Source: Enterococcus saccharolyticus subsp. saccharolyticus
Lineage (GTDB): Bacteria > Bacillota > Bacilli > Lactobacillales > Enterococcaceae
Assembly (NCBI RefSeq): GCF_029023825.1
Contig: NZ_CP118957.1
Location: 2,069,794 to 2,133,793, forward strand
Direction: 5' to 3'
Length of the DNA stretch: 64,000 nt
Under the pieces are notes generated by a model that was not told the DNA's origin, searched no databases, and saw nothing but the letters and a program-made list of their open reading frames with translations. The position numbers and the translations under genes are program-made. Shown here in pieces: positions 28,498 through 36,856 of the stretch (its first letter is position 1; every line of letters begins with the position of its first letter).

Positions 28498-29646
28498 CTA
28501 ATTAACATTAAATATATAATCTTTTAAATTTATTTTATTAAAAATAGTTCTATAAGGTACTGTATCCATCGATTGAAACTTGACATAAACTATATAGAAA
28601 AAAATCAACATAACTAGTAAACTTGCAAATTTTATTAAAGTTGAATATTTCCTTATAAAAGGAAGCATTAATATATTTGGAAATACTATAATTTCAAATA
28701 TGAAAATTGAATAAAATATTCTATAAGCAGTAGGAATTATAGGAAATAGACATGTAACTAAAAATAAAAGTGTAGAAATCATACCAAAGAAATTCCATTC
28801 TTTTTCCTCTTCTTTGGATAAAGGATATATTTTTTTTCTAGAATCAAATATCCAATACACTAAAAAGAAAAATATTCCTAAGATGAAAAAATATTTCCCA
28901 TCTGAACCTTGCCCGTATCTATTAGTATAAAAATAACGACTATATAATCCTAAAGTTTCTGCAATCGTTAATAGTAAAGGACGGAAAAACTGTTGTAATA
29001 TTGCAACAATACTGATTAGAAACAATGCAACATTAGGATTAAACCTTTTTCCATATACAAAGTAAACAGGTAAAAATAAAATTGCTGATTTATGAAAATA
29101 AAATCCTATAATAATACATATTATAAAAGGAATAATTTTTCTTTTTTTTATAAAATTTAATGAAAGTAAAACGACACTCAAAGCAATTGCTTGTCTCATC
29201 ATACTTAAACTCAAATTAAAATAACCCGACAACAATAATATAATAATTGACCACATATAATTCTTAGACACCTTATATATGCTTATAAAAATAGGGATTA
29301 ATATCAATAGATGTGTTAAAATGAAAATGCCTTGGTACATCTCATCACCTATTGGAAAATTAATCCCTAATTTAATAACTAATCTATATAGGGGTTCAAC
29401 TCTAAAATTTATCCCACTTAATACCTCTGGAATATGTAAATTGGAATACGTCCAATAATCAGTTCCAACTTCATATCTAATTCCTGCAAATACTTCTAAT
29501 ATTAAAAAAATCAATAAAAGGATTATTATATTTCTAAAATTAAAATTTTTTTCTATAGAATATTTTGTATCTATTCTCACAGGATTCTGTTTAATAAATA
29601 CAGTTAACAGAATACAGCAGCTAAATAAAAGGATATAAATAATCAT
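28498..29646 (-). CDS. wzy: EpsG-family Wzy-type polysaccharide polymerase
   Basis: A 382-residue integral membrane protein with about ten helices. The loop FAGIRYEVGTDYWTYSNLH is the EpsG-family signature, followed by SMMRQAIALSVVLLSLNFI. It would polymerise repeat units outside the membrane. ATG 29646 (MIIYILLF) is preceded by GAGAGG at good spacing. The alternative ATG 29664 overlaps the preceding stop codon (ATGA) but has almost no spacing to AAGGA, so coupling is possible from either. Confidence 0.82.
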   Translation of the reverse strand: MIIYILLFSCCILLTVFIKQNPVRIDTKYSIEKNFNFRNIIILLLIFLILEVFAGIRYEVGTDYWTYSNLHIPEVLSGINFRVEPLYRLVIKLGINFPIGDEMYQGIFILTHLLILIPIFISIYKVSKNYMWSIIILLLSGYFNLSLSMMRQAIALSVVLLSLNFIKKRKIIPFIICIIIGFYFHKSAILFLPVYFVYGKRFNPNVALFLISIVAILQQFFRPLLLTIAETLGLYSRYFYTNRYGQGSDGKYFFILGIFFFLVYWIFDSRKKIYPLSKEEEKEWNFFGMISTLLFLVTCLFPIIPTAYRIFYSIFIFEIIVFPNILMLPFIRKYSTLIKFASLLVMLIFFYIVYVKFQSMDTVPYRTIFNKINLKDYIFNVN

Positions 29647-29660
29647 ACGATTAACCTCTC

Positions 29661-30209
29661 TCATTTCCTTACTAACATATCTTTTTGGGATAAAAGTATA
29701 TTTTTTATTTCTGATTTTGCCAAACTATCTGTATAAATAATCTTATCAATATATTTATCAAATAACTTCTCTGGAGAGCCTATGATCTTTGCAGGATTTC
29801 CTCCAATTATTACATTTCCCTCAGGAAAGCTCTTAGTAACTACAGATCCAGCCGCAACAATAGTTGTATCACCAAGTTTTATTCCAGGAAGAACTACAAC
29901 GCTATTACCAATAAAACAATTATTTCCAATAACAATATCACCATAAATATTGGCTCTTTTCCCAATCATTTGTGTTAAAGAATTATCATGAGATATAAAA
30001 GTCACATTAGTAGAAATAGTCACATTATCTTTTATTTCTAATAAATATGGCTCTGCAATTGAAATTTTAGTGAATGATCTTACATTCCGTCCGATTTTTA
30101 TTCCTATTTTTCTATAATAATAATTATCAAATTTTATGGTCCAGTTAATATTTTTTAATATATTTTTCGTTATACTTCTTCCTATTAACCAAAATAATTT
30201 TATAAACAT
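29661..30209 (-). CDS. Hexapeptide-repeat acyltransferase (maltose O-acetyltransferase-like)
   Basis: A 182-residue left-handed beta-helix protein. After a hydrophobic/basic N-terminus it shows KIGIKIGRNVRSFTKI, VTISTNVTFISHDNS with the likely catalytic histidine, IGNNCFIGNSVVVLPGIKLGDTTIVAAGSVVTKS and the closing IIGGNPAKIIG. Probably O-acetylates a sugar in the repeat unit. It is one of three such enzymes in the operon. Its stop overlaps the upstream ATG of wzy. Confidence 0.82.
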   Translation of the reverse strand: MFIKLFWLIGRSITKNILKNINWTIKFDNYYYRKIGIKIGRNVRSFTKISIAEPYLLEIKDNVTISTNVTFISHDNSLTQMIGKRANIYGDIVIGNNCFIGNSVVVLPGIKLGDTTIVAAGSVVTKSFPEGNVIIGGNPAKIIGSPEKLFDKYIDKIIYTDSLAKSEIKNILLSQKDMLVRK

Positions 30210-30227
30210 TTATTTACCTTCCTATTT

Positions 30228-30917
30228 TTAAATTACCCATTCTACATCTTCTCTAATTATTTTCCCTGGAACTCCTGCAATAATAGTATTAGGTTTGAAA
30301 TTTTTTGAGTTAGTAATAAGCGAACCATACCCTACAACAACATCATTTGGTAGTAGTGTTCCTTTTAAAATTGTGGATTTTGCTCCTATCCATACATGAT
30401 TCCCTAAAGAAACTTTTAAATTTTCAGATAAATCTTCACCTTTATATCTAATTATATGCCCATCATAATCTCTAATTTCGCAGTCCCATCCAATTAAAAC
30501 GTTATTTCCTATCTCAATTTCATTTGTACATGAAATTGAAAAATTTTTATTAGCGCGAAAATTTTCTCCTATAATCACTTTTCCATCAATTATTAGTTTT
30601 GCGCCTTTAGAAATAACAATATTTCTATTTAAATTTAATCTACCGTCTTTCTTTAAAATAATTTTTGTTCTACCTAATGAATTAATATTAGGTGATCCGC
30701 CAAATCCAATTTTTATTCCAAACGTATTCATAGAAAAAATGTTTATTTGATGTTTATTAGCTTTTATTTTAGTTGTGAAATGTATTAATAAAGGAATCTT
30801 TAATCCTTTCATTATTCCACAAAATTTAATTGAATAATATACACTTTTTGGCATGCTAAAAAGAATAGAAATCACTAACACCAATATTTCTTGAAAAGAA
30901 CGTTTTGTCGTACCCAT
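30228..30917 (-). CDS. Hexapeptide-repeat acyltransferase
   Basis: A 229-residue acyltransferase of the WbbJ/LbetaH type. The first about 75 residues are hydrophobic and basic, followed by repeats including KLIIDGKVIIGENFRAN, IGNNVLIGWDCEIRDYDGH with a histidine at the expected place, and LGNHVWIGAKSTILKGTLLPNDVVVGYGS, ending AGVPGKIIR. Start ATG 30917 (MGTTKRSF) has GGAGGAAAT just before it. The longer frame from 30941 includes this ribosome site and is unlikely. A sugar O-acetyl or other acyl transfer role in the capsule is inferred. Confidence 0.8.
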   Translation of the reverse strand: MGTTKRSFQEILVLVISILFSMPKSVYYSIKFCGIMKGLKIPLLIHFTTKIKANKHQINIFSMNTFGIKIGFGGSPNINSLGRTKIILKKDGRLNLNRNIVISKGAKLIIDGKVIIGENFRANKNFSISCTNEIEIGNNVLIGWDCEIRDYDGHIIRYKGEDLSENLKVSLGNHVWIGAKSTILKGTLLPNDVVVGYGSLITNSKNFKPNTIIAGVPGKIIREDVEWVI

Positions 30918-30977
30918 ATTTCCTCCCTGTATTTCATACATTTACTGAATTAAATTCTATAGTAATTTATTTGATTA

Positions 30978-31904
30978 TTATTTTCTTTTTTTATAAAAGT
31001 TATAAATATACTGTAATAAAAATCTATAATAACCTATCTTCAATCTATTTCTATATGGTATATATTTTCCAAATTTTTTTATCTCCATAATTCTTTCTTT
31101 GATTGTTAGATTAGAATCTTTAGAAACACCATTTCTCACCACTGAAATTAGAAAATCTGAATAGCTAGTGTCTGATATAATATTTTTATATTTATTTATC
31201 CAATTATATGAAAACTTCCAGTTAGGATTTTGAGCTACACTTGTAGAACTTATTTTATGATATATAGTCAATGGCTGTTTAATATGAACTACAGGAATAG
31301 ATTTTTGATAAATTCTCATTATCCAATCCCAATCTTGATGTTTTGGAAGTGTTGGATCAAAAGGGTATTTTAAAAATACATGTTTAGGAGCCATTAATGT
31401 TGAAGTCTGTATCCAACCATTCCATCTTCCATTTTTCAATTTAAATAAGTAATCCCCAATATTTTCTCCTAATTTATATTCTTCTCGTGGTAATATATAT
31501 TTATGATCAGAATTTTTTACATATGTAAATAAAGAAGTGAATGACACAACTTCTTTTTCTTCATACTCCTCTAACTCTTTTATTTGTATATTCAATTTAT
31601 CATCTAACCATTCATCATCATCATCTAGTAATGCTACCCAGTATTTTGTAGCATTTTGAATACCTATATTTCTAGAAGAAGCACCTCCAACGTTAGGGAC
31701 ATTACTAATAGATTTTATATTAGGATAATGACTTAATATTTCTAATATTTCAGGATTTCCACCATCTACTACTACTATAATTTCCATATCTGAATAATTT
31801 TGTTGCAAGCAACTTTTAATAGCTTTTTTTAATTCATTTGGTCTGTTAACAGTAGTAATTATTACACTAACTCCATTAGTATTCAATATTTTCAATTCCT
31901 CCAT
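30978..31904 (-). CDS. Family 2 glycosyltransferase
   Basis: A 308-residue GT-A enzyme with VSVIITTVNRPNELKKAIKSCL at the N-terminus, VVVDGGNPEILEIL, NVGGASSRNIGIQNA and the metal-binding ALLDDDDEWLD. A PKHQDWDWIMRIYQK segment resembles the base region of many capsule GT2 enzymes. The donor sugar is unknown. It is separated from the next acyltransferase gene by about 60 AT-rich bases without an obvious terminator, and follows the Alg13-like gene by 15 bases. Confidence 0.86.
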   Translation of the reverse strand: MEELKILNTNGVSVIITTVNRPNELKKAIKSCLQQNYSDMEIIVVVDGGNPEILEILSHYPNIKSISNVPNVGGASSRNIGIQNATKYWVALLDDDDEWLDDKLNIQIKELEEYEEKEVVSFTSLFTYVKNSDHKYILPREEYKLGENIGDYLFKLKNGRWNGWIQTSTLMAPKHVFLKYPFDPTLPKHQDWDWIMRIYQKSIPVVHIKQPLTIYHKISSTSVAQNPNWKFSYNWINKYKNIISDTSYSDFLISVVRNGVSKDSNLTIKERIMEIKKFGKYIPYRNRLKIGYYRFLLQYIYNFYKKRK

Positions 31905-31919
31905 ATTAACGATAAAAAA

Positions 31920-32408
31920 TCAATTTATAAACATATTCTTAATTATCAATTCCAAAGAATTATTAAATTTCAAATTATTTGAAATAAAATTATTATTTTT
32001 ATCAGTAAAATTCATTATTTCCTCTTGTAAATTACCAATGTTCTCTACTAAAATTATATTATAACCATGATTTACAATTTTTTTTGCAAAGTCTAATTGA
32101 TGATTATTTACATGTTCTTCAAATTCCAAAAATCTTGGAACGACTATAGGTGTTTTCTTTTTTTGTAATACATTTATAAAACTAGCAGGTCCACCATGTG
32201 TAATTACTATTTTAGCATTTTCTATATATTCTTCCATCTCATCATATGAAAGAAATTTACTCCATTCACAATATTGAGGCGTATAATCCGAATATCCTAC
32301 TTGTATATACACTTCATCTTTAATAATATTATTTCCTTTTAATTTATCTACAACTTCTATTAATCTATTAAATTGTTGCTCATGAGTTCCAACAGTTACA
32401 AAAATCAT
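31920..32408 (-). CDS. Alg13-like glycosyltransferase subunit (PssE/Cps14G type)
   Basis: A 162-residue GT-B C-terminal half. It shows MIFVTVGTHEQQFNRLIE, then VITHGGPASFINVLQKKKTPIVVPR, the UDP-sugar-binding region of Alg13, followed by EHVNNHQLDFAK. In streptococci such proteins work with an Alg14-like partner to add the second sugar, often galactose, to the lipid-linked glucose. Here the partner is encoded directly upstream; the two genes abut with no spacer (32409/32408). Confidence 0.85.
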   Translation of the reverse strand: MIFVTVGTHEQQFNRLIEVVDKLKGNNIIKDEVYIQVGYSDYTPQYCEWSKFLSYDEMEEYIENAKIVITHGGPASFINVLQKKKTPIVVPRFLEFEEHVNNHQLDFAKKIVNHGYNIILVENIGNLQEEIMNFTDKNNNFISNNLKFNNSLELIIKNMFIN

Positions 32409-32858
32409 CTAAAAAATCCCTTCTAAATTTATAGCTTTAGGATATATTTTTTTCATTTCTTCCCACTGCACAATAAATTGATCTGTAATTGGATAAACAA
32501 GTTTCCCCGTCACTGTTGGAGTATCAATTCTATCAAAAACTTCTATATATATTGTTTTAGCTCCAAATAGTTTACCCAGATAAAAGAATGGTACGGCTAC
32601 TGCAGCTCCTGAAGAAATAATTACATCTGGTTTTTCTTTTTTCAAAATTTTAAATGCTAACCATGTATTTTTTATCAAGTTTTTTACATTACGATTGGTG
32701 GGATAGTAGCATGGGTACATCTTCTCGTTTTTTAAAATACTTTGAGCATCTGCCTTATCAAAAGTTACCCAAAATCTCGACTTGTTTTCCCAAAAGGGTT
32801 TCAAAAGATACAAATGTGTCAAATGTCCTCCACTTGATCCAACTAAACACACTTTCAT
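32409..32858 (-). CDS. Alg14-like glycosyltransferase subunit (PssD/Cps14F type)
   Basis: A 149-residue protein matching the Alg14 family. It starts MKVCLVGSSGGHLTHLYLLK, continues KNTWLAFKILKKEKPDVIISSGAAVAVPFF, and then has FDRIDTPTVTGKLVYPITDQFIVQW. Alg14-type proteins carry the acceptor-binding half and the membrane tether, and enhance or enable the Alg13 partner. Start ATG 32858 is chosen because the product then begins with the conserved first strand; AAAGGTAG lies upstream. It follows the priming transferase gene closely. Confidence 0.85.
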   Translation of the reverse strand: MKVCLVGSSGGHLTHLYLLKPFWENKSRFWVTFDKADAQSILKNEKMYPCYYPTNRNVKNLIKNTWLAFKILKKEKPDVIISSGAAVAVPFFYLGKLFGAKTIYIEVFDRIDTPTVTGKLVYPITDQFIVQWEEMKKIYPKAINLEGIF

Positions 32859-32877
32859 TATTATCCATCTACCTTTC

Positions 32878-33576
32878 TTAATATGCTCCATTAGGTTTAA
32901 TCATTATGCCAATTGTTTTAAAAATGATTTTAATGTCATTATATAAACTTAAATGTTTTATATAATAGATATCTAGTTCTACCATTTCATCAAAACCTAC
33001 TTCATTCCGTCCACTCACTTGCCATAATCCTGTACAACCTGGTTTCACTAATAAACGTTGCTTATCATACGTCGTATATTCGGCTACTTCTCTTAATAAC
33101 GGAGGTCTAGGCCCCACTAAACTCATATCACCTTTTAAAACATTCCAAAGCTGCGGTAATTCATCAATACTTGTTTTACGAATAAATTTTCCTATTTTAG
33201 TTACTCGAGGATCATCTTTCATTTTAAACATGGCACCTTCTACTTCATTATGCTTTAATAGTTCTGCCAATTTTGCTTCTGCATCTACACACATTGAACG
33301 AAATTTATACATTTTAAATTGATTCTCATTTTTACCCACACGAGTTTGCGAGAAAAAAATTGGTCCTTTAGGTTCTTCTCTTTTCATTAAAATAGCGACA
33401 ATAAGAAATAACGGTGATAATAGCATTAATCCTACTGAACTTCCTATAATATCTACTAAGCGTTTAATAAAACGATAAAAATATTTTTTCTCAACAACAT
33501 CTGGATTAATAATACTATCCGTTCTTTTAATTGGTACTTCATCTACTTTACTGGATGATTGAATATTTCCCCCCAC
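32878..33576 (-). CDS. Priming sugar transferase (undecaprenyl-phosphate hexose-1-phosphate transferase)
   Basis: Starts each repeat unit by transferring glucose 1-phosphate or galactose 1-phosphate to undecaprenyl phosphate. This 232-residue protein is the short form: one membrane helix (FIKRLVDIIGSSVGLMLLSPLFLI), then the catalytic domain with KMYKFRSM, SIDELPQLWNVLKGDMSLVGPRPP and GCTGLWQVSGRNEVGF. It lacks the long multi-helix N-terminus of WbaP/CpsE. The start is GTG 33576, eight bases after AGGAGG. It is the first biosynthetic gene after the regulatory block. Confidence 0.9.
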   Translation of the reverse strand: MGGNIQSSSKVDEVPIKRTDSIINPDVVEKKYFYRFIKRLVDIIGSSVGLMLLSPLFLIVAILMKREEPKGPIFFSQTRVGKNENQFKMYKFRSMCVDAEAKLAELLKHNEVEGAMFKMKDDPRVTKIGKFIRKTSIDELPQLWNVLKGDMSLVGPRPPLLREVAEYTTYDKQRLLVKPGCTGLWQVSGRNEVGFDEMVELDIYYIKHLSLYNDIKIIFKTIGIMIKPNGAY

Positions 33577-33587
33577 TGCTATTCCTC

Positions 33588-34352
33588 CTAAAACAAACCA
33601 AATTTTTTCTTTTTCACTTCTTGATATAATGGGTATGTTACTGGTTCCCCATTTAACAAATCTTTAGTAACTTGTTTCATTTGTATGACTTTTTCTTTCC
33701 CAAATTCTTTTTCAATAATTTGATAGGCTTCTTCCATATAAAAAGTTCTTTTCTTAACGCCATGTGCATCCGAAGCAACCATCTGCACCAAATTATGCTT
33801 TACCATCTCTATTGCCGTTTTTCGAATTGATTTACCAAACGTCCCCACGATACTTGGTGCGGTCAATTGAGCTAAGCATCCTATTTCTAAAAAGGGAATC
33901 AACAAATTAGGATCTTCTCTGAATTTTGCATTTCTTTCAGGATGAACAATCACTGGTATTTTCCCCAGTGCACGCATTTCAAAGAAAATTTGTTCTGTAT
34001 ACGCTGGTATATCCATCGTAGGAAATTCAATCAGTATATATGTATCATCCAAATCTGTGAAGAGGATTTTATTCCGATTGATTTCCTCAATCAAATCCCC
34101 TGTGATTCGGACTTCTTGGCCTTCTAGTAAGGTCAAGTTTAAATTGCGTTTATCTAACTCTGTTTGTAATACAGAGACTGAATGAATGACTGAATCTTTA
34201 GGATTCTCATATCGTCCATTATTATGATGGGGCGTACATAGAATATGTGTAATTCCTTGACTAATGGCTTTTTCAGCCATGGCAATACTTGCCTCTATAT
34301 TTTCTGCCCCATCATCGATTCCTGGTAAAATATGACAATGTAAATCAATCAT
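33588..34352 (-). CDS. cpsB: Capsule tyrosine-protein phosphatase, PHP type
   Basis: A Mn-dependent phosphatase that dephosphorylates the partner tyrosine kinase. The 254-residue PHP-domain protein shows MIDLHCHILPGIDDGAEN, CTPHHNNG, VHPERNAKF and VASDAHG, which are the metal-ligand motifs of the CpsB/Wzh family. It forms the modulation module with the Wzd-like and Wze-like proteins encoded just upstream. Gene order (adaptor, kinase, phosphatase) differs from the pneumococcal order but is usual in lactobacilli and enterococci. Confidence 0.92.
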   Translation of the reverse strand: MIDLHCHILPGIDDGAENIEASIAMAEKAISQGITHILCTPHHNNGRYENPKDSVIHSVSVLQTELDKRNLNLTLLEGQEVRITGDLIEEINRNKILFTDLDDTYILIEFPTMDIPAYTEQIFFEMRALGKIPVIVHPERNAKFREDPNLLIPFLEIGCLAQLTAPSIVGTFGKSIRKTAIEMVKHNLVQMVASDAHGVKKRTFYMEEAYQIIEKEFGKEKVIQMKQVTKDLLNGEPVTYPLYQEVKKKKFGLF

Positions 34353-34373
34353 TTCATTCGACTCCTTTAGTTA

Positions 34374-35072
34374 TTAACTAGAATAATAATAATATCCTTG
34401 ATCTTTGCTTTGTTCAGCACCATTATAAACAACACCTAAAACGCGAGCATTTACTAATTGCAATAATTCTCGAGCTTTTGTGACAGATTCCTTTTTCGTT
34501 ACGTTTTCACGAACAACTAATAATGTCCCATCAACTTTCGATGCCATAATTTGCGCATCGGTTACCGCTACAATCGGTGGCATATCAAAAATAATAATAT
34601 CATACAAGTTTCTTGCCTCTTTAATGACTTGATCCATTCGCATTGAGCCTAGTAGCTCTGAAGGGTTAGGTGGTTTTGGACCACTCGTTAATACCGATAA
34701 GTTTTCAACACTAGTTTTTTGTGCAGCGTTATCAATTCTTGTACTAGTACTCAAAACTGTACTCAATCCTACTTCATTTGTTAATTGAAAGGTTTTAAAG
34801 ACTGTCGGTTTCCGCATATCGGCATCTACTAATAAAACTCGTTGTCCTGATTTTGCAAAAACAACTGCTAAATTAGCTGCAGTTGTTGATTTACCTTCAC
34901 TCGGACCAGATGAAGTCACCACTAAAGTTTGTAACTTACGATCAATTGAAGATGCAAATTGAATGTTGGTACGAATGGTTCGATACTGCTCTGATACTGG
35001 TGATGACGGATCTACCAACGTAATTAAACTCACAGGATTCGTTCTATTTTCTTTTCTTTCTTTTCTTGCCAT
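34374..35072 (-). CDS. cpsD: Capsule BY-kinase (Wze/CpsD)
   Basis: A 232-residue cytoplasmic bacterial tyrosine autokinase. It has SSGPSEGKSTTAANLAVVFA as Walker A, VLLVDADMRKP as Walker A', and IIIFDMPPI as Walker B. The C-terminal tyrosine cluster ends DQGYYYYSS and is the autophosphorylation site. It is activated by the membrane adaptor encoded upstream and controls chain length and export. The start context is good and the gap to the adaptor gene is nine bases. Confidence 0.92.
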   Translation of the reverse strand: MARKERKENRTNPVSLITLVDPSSPVSEQYRTIRTNIQFASSIDRKLQTLVVTSSGPSEGKSTTAANLAVVFAKSGQRVLLVDADMRKPTVFKTFQLTNEVGLSTVLSTSTRIDNAAQKTSVENLSVLTSGPKPPNPSELLGSMRMDQVIKEARNLYDIIIFDMPPIVAVTDAQIMASKVDGTLLVVRENVTKKESVTKARELLQLVNARVLGVVYNGAEQSKDQGYYYYSS

Positions 35073-35081
35073 GATGTCCTC

Positions 35082-35867
35082 CTACACTCGTGAACGGCTA
35101 CGTCTCGTAGCAGATTCATCATTTTCAATTTTTTTAGCAACCTTTTCAGGCATTTTTTGAGTTGTTGCATTGATTTCTTTTTGTGTCATTTGTGGGACAG
35201 TCCCTAAAATAGTTAATTCTAAGTTATCCGTCACAAAACGACTGTCTTTAACGGTACGATCTAATAATTGTAATAAGAAGGCAAAGCCTATACCAACTAA
35301 TAATCCTAATACCAATCCAATTGCTAAGTTCAATTTATTGTTTGGTGAAACCGGAGTTGAACTAGCTGTTGCTTTTGAAACAATCGTAATTCTATCGACA
35401 TTTGTTAAAACATCTTTGACTGTTTCTTGGAAAACCTCTGCGGCTGTATTTGCAATATGCTCAGCATCTGTTGCTTTGGGATTGGTTGCTGAAATTGAAA
35501 ACATTTGCGAATTTTGTGATTGCGTAACTTCAAGTGTTTCTTTAATTTGACTAGGTGTTAAAGAGATAGCATAATCTTTTTCTAATCGTTCTTGAACTTG
35601 TAACGCTAACGTATCACCTTCTTTAATAATATCCTTGTACGTATTTAGCATTTGTAAATTATAATTGACATCATTTAAATTTCCATTAGGATTATCATTT
35701 TGGGGTAAAGTTACAATTAATTGTGCTCGTGAACTATATTGAGGTGTAATTACAAAAAAAGTAATCGCCCCTGCTAGTCCTACACCAATAAACATACTAA
35801 CAATTATCAATGCAATATGTTTCTTCAAAACTTCAAAAATTTCTTTTAAACTAATCGTTTCTTCCAT
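35082..35867 (-). CDS. cpsC: Capsule chain-length regulator / kinase adaptor (Wzd/CpsC)
   Basis: A 261-residue Wzz-domain membrane protein. TM1 is around residues 18-38 (IALIIVSMFIGVGLAGAITFFV) and TM2 around 180-200 (LNLAIGLVLGLLVGIGFAFLLQ), with the proline-rich PVSPN motif before it. The short cytoplasmic C-terminus is very basic. It joins the BY-kinase to form the polysaccharide co-polymerase that sets polymer length. Located between the LCP gene and the kinase gene. Confidence 0.9.
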   Translation of the reverse strand: MEETISLKEIFEVLKKHIALIIVSMFIGVGLAGAITFFVITPQYSSRAQLIVTLPQNDNPNGNLNDVNYNLQMLNTYKDIIKEGDTLALQVQERLEKDYAISLTPSQIKETLEVTQSQNSQMFSISATNPKATDAEHIANTAAEVFQETVKDVLTNVDRITIVSKATASSTPVSPNNKLNLAIGLVLGLLVGIGFAFLLQLLDRTVKDSRFVTDNLELTILGTVPQMTQKEINATTQKMPEKVAKKIENDESATRRSRSRV

Positions 35868-35888
35868 CTTTTCTCCACTTTCTATTGA

Positions 35889-36839
35889 TTACTTGGTATT
35901 TAATTGTTTCTTCAGTTTGTTTTGAACAGATTGTAATTCTTCATCACTCACACGCTGATAGGATACACCATCTTGCATAAAACCATCACCTTGCATTTGC
36001 AGTTGGTCAATTGTGGTAAATGCACTACGATAATCCAAAGCAATTTTTTGCATATCATTAAAGTTCATATCGGTTTTCATATTCCCTTCCATTGCATCTA
36101 GAATATTACGATATTGAGTAACACCATCTAAGGTTAGAACTTTTTTAACAACTGCTTCGACAACTGCTCTTTGACGTAGTTGGCGTCCGTAATCGCCACG
36201 AGGATCTTCATAACGCATCCGTAAGTAAGTTAAAACACGTTCTCCTTCTAAATGAATTGGTCCAAAGGCATAATGTTCTCCACGACTTTCAAACTCTAAG
36301 TCATTATTGACATCGACACCACCCAAAGCATCAACTAACTCTTTAATTCCCATCATATTAATTGAAACATAATGGTCAATTGGAATATCTAGATACTTTT
36401 CAACAGTATCCATGGACATTGCAGCTCCACCAAACGCGTAAGCATGGTTGATTTTATCTTGAGTACCATAACCGACAATATCAACATAGGTATCTCGTGG
36501 TACACTGACTAATGTCGTTTTATTATCATTGGGATTGACAGTAGCAACCATTAACGTATCGGAACGACCTTGTTCTGTTCGGCCTAAATCGCCAGTATCA
36601 ATTCCTAAAAGTAACACACTAAATGGTTCCTTTTTATTTAAATCTACTGGTTGTTGACGTTTTTTTGTTTCAGTATTTTTTCGTTCAACGGCTTCATAAG
36701 TTTGTTTAATTGAGCCAGATAAGTCAAAATATAATTTTGCTCCAACTCCCGCTGCGATTACAACCAACGCAGCGACAATTGCAAATATTGTTAAAAAGAC
36801 TTTTTTTCCTCGTGAACTTCGACGACTTCTACGTGACAT
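35889..36839 (-). CDS. LytR-CpsA-Psr (LCP) family glycopolymer transferase
   Basis: Attaches undecaprenyl-linked capsule or teichoic polymers to peptidoglycan on the outside of the membrane. The 316-residue protein has a basic N-terminus, one membrane helix (VFLTIFAIVAALVVIAAGVGA) and the LCP domain with conserved arginines and aspartates: GRSDTLMVATV, VSVPRDTYVDI, and YLRMRYEDPRGDYGRQLRQR. The second ATG (36839) is chosen since GGAGGA directly abuts the first. Its place in the operon suggests it anchors this capsule. Confidence 0.9.
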   Translation of the reverse strand: MSRRSRRSSRGKKVFLTIFAIVAALVVIAAGVGAKLYFDLSGSIKQTYEAVERKNTETKKRQQPVDLNKKEPFSVLLLGIDTGDLGRTEQGRSDTLMVATVNPNDNKTTLVSVPRDTYVDIVGYGTQDKINHAYAFGGAAMSMDTVEKYLDIPIDHYVSINMMGIKELVDALGGVDVNNDLEFESRGEHYAFGPIHLEGERVLTYLRMRYEDPRGDYGRQLRQRAVVEAVVKKVLTLDGVTQYRNILDAMEGNMKTDMNFNDMQKIALDYRSAFTTIDQLQMQGDGFMQDGVSYQRVSDEELQSVQNKLKKQLNTK

Positions 36840-36856
36840 CTTCATTCCTCCATTAT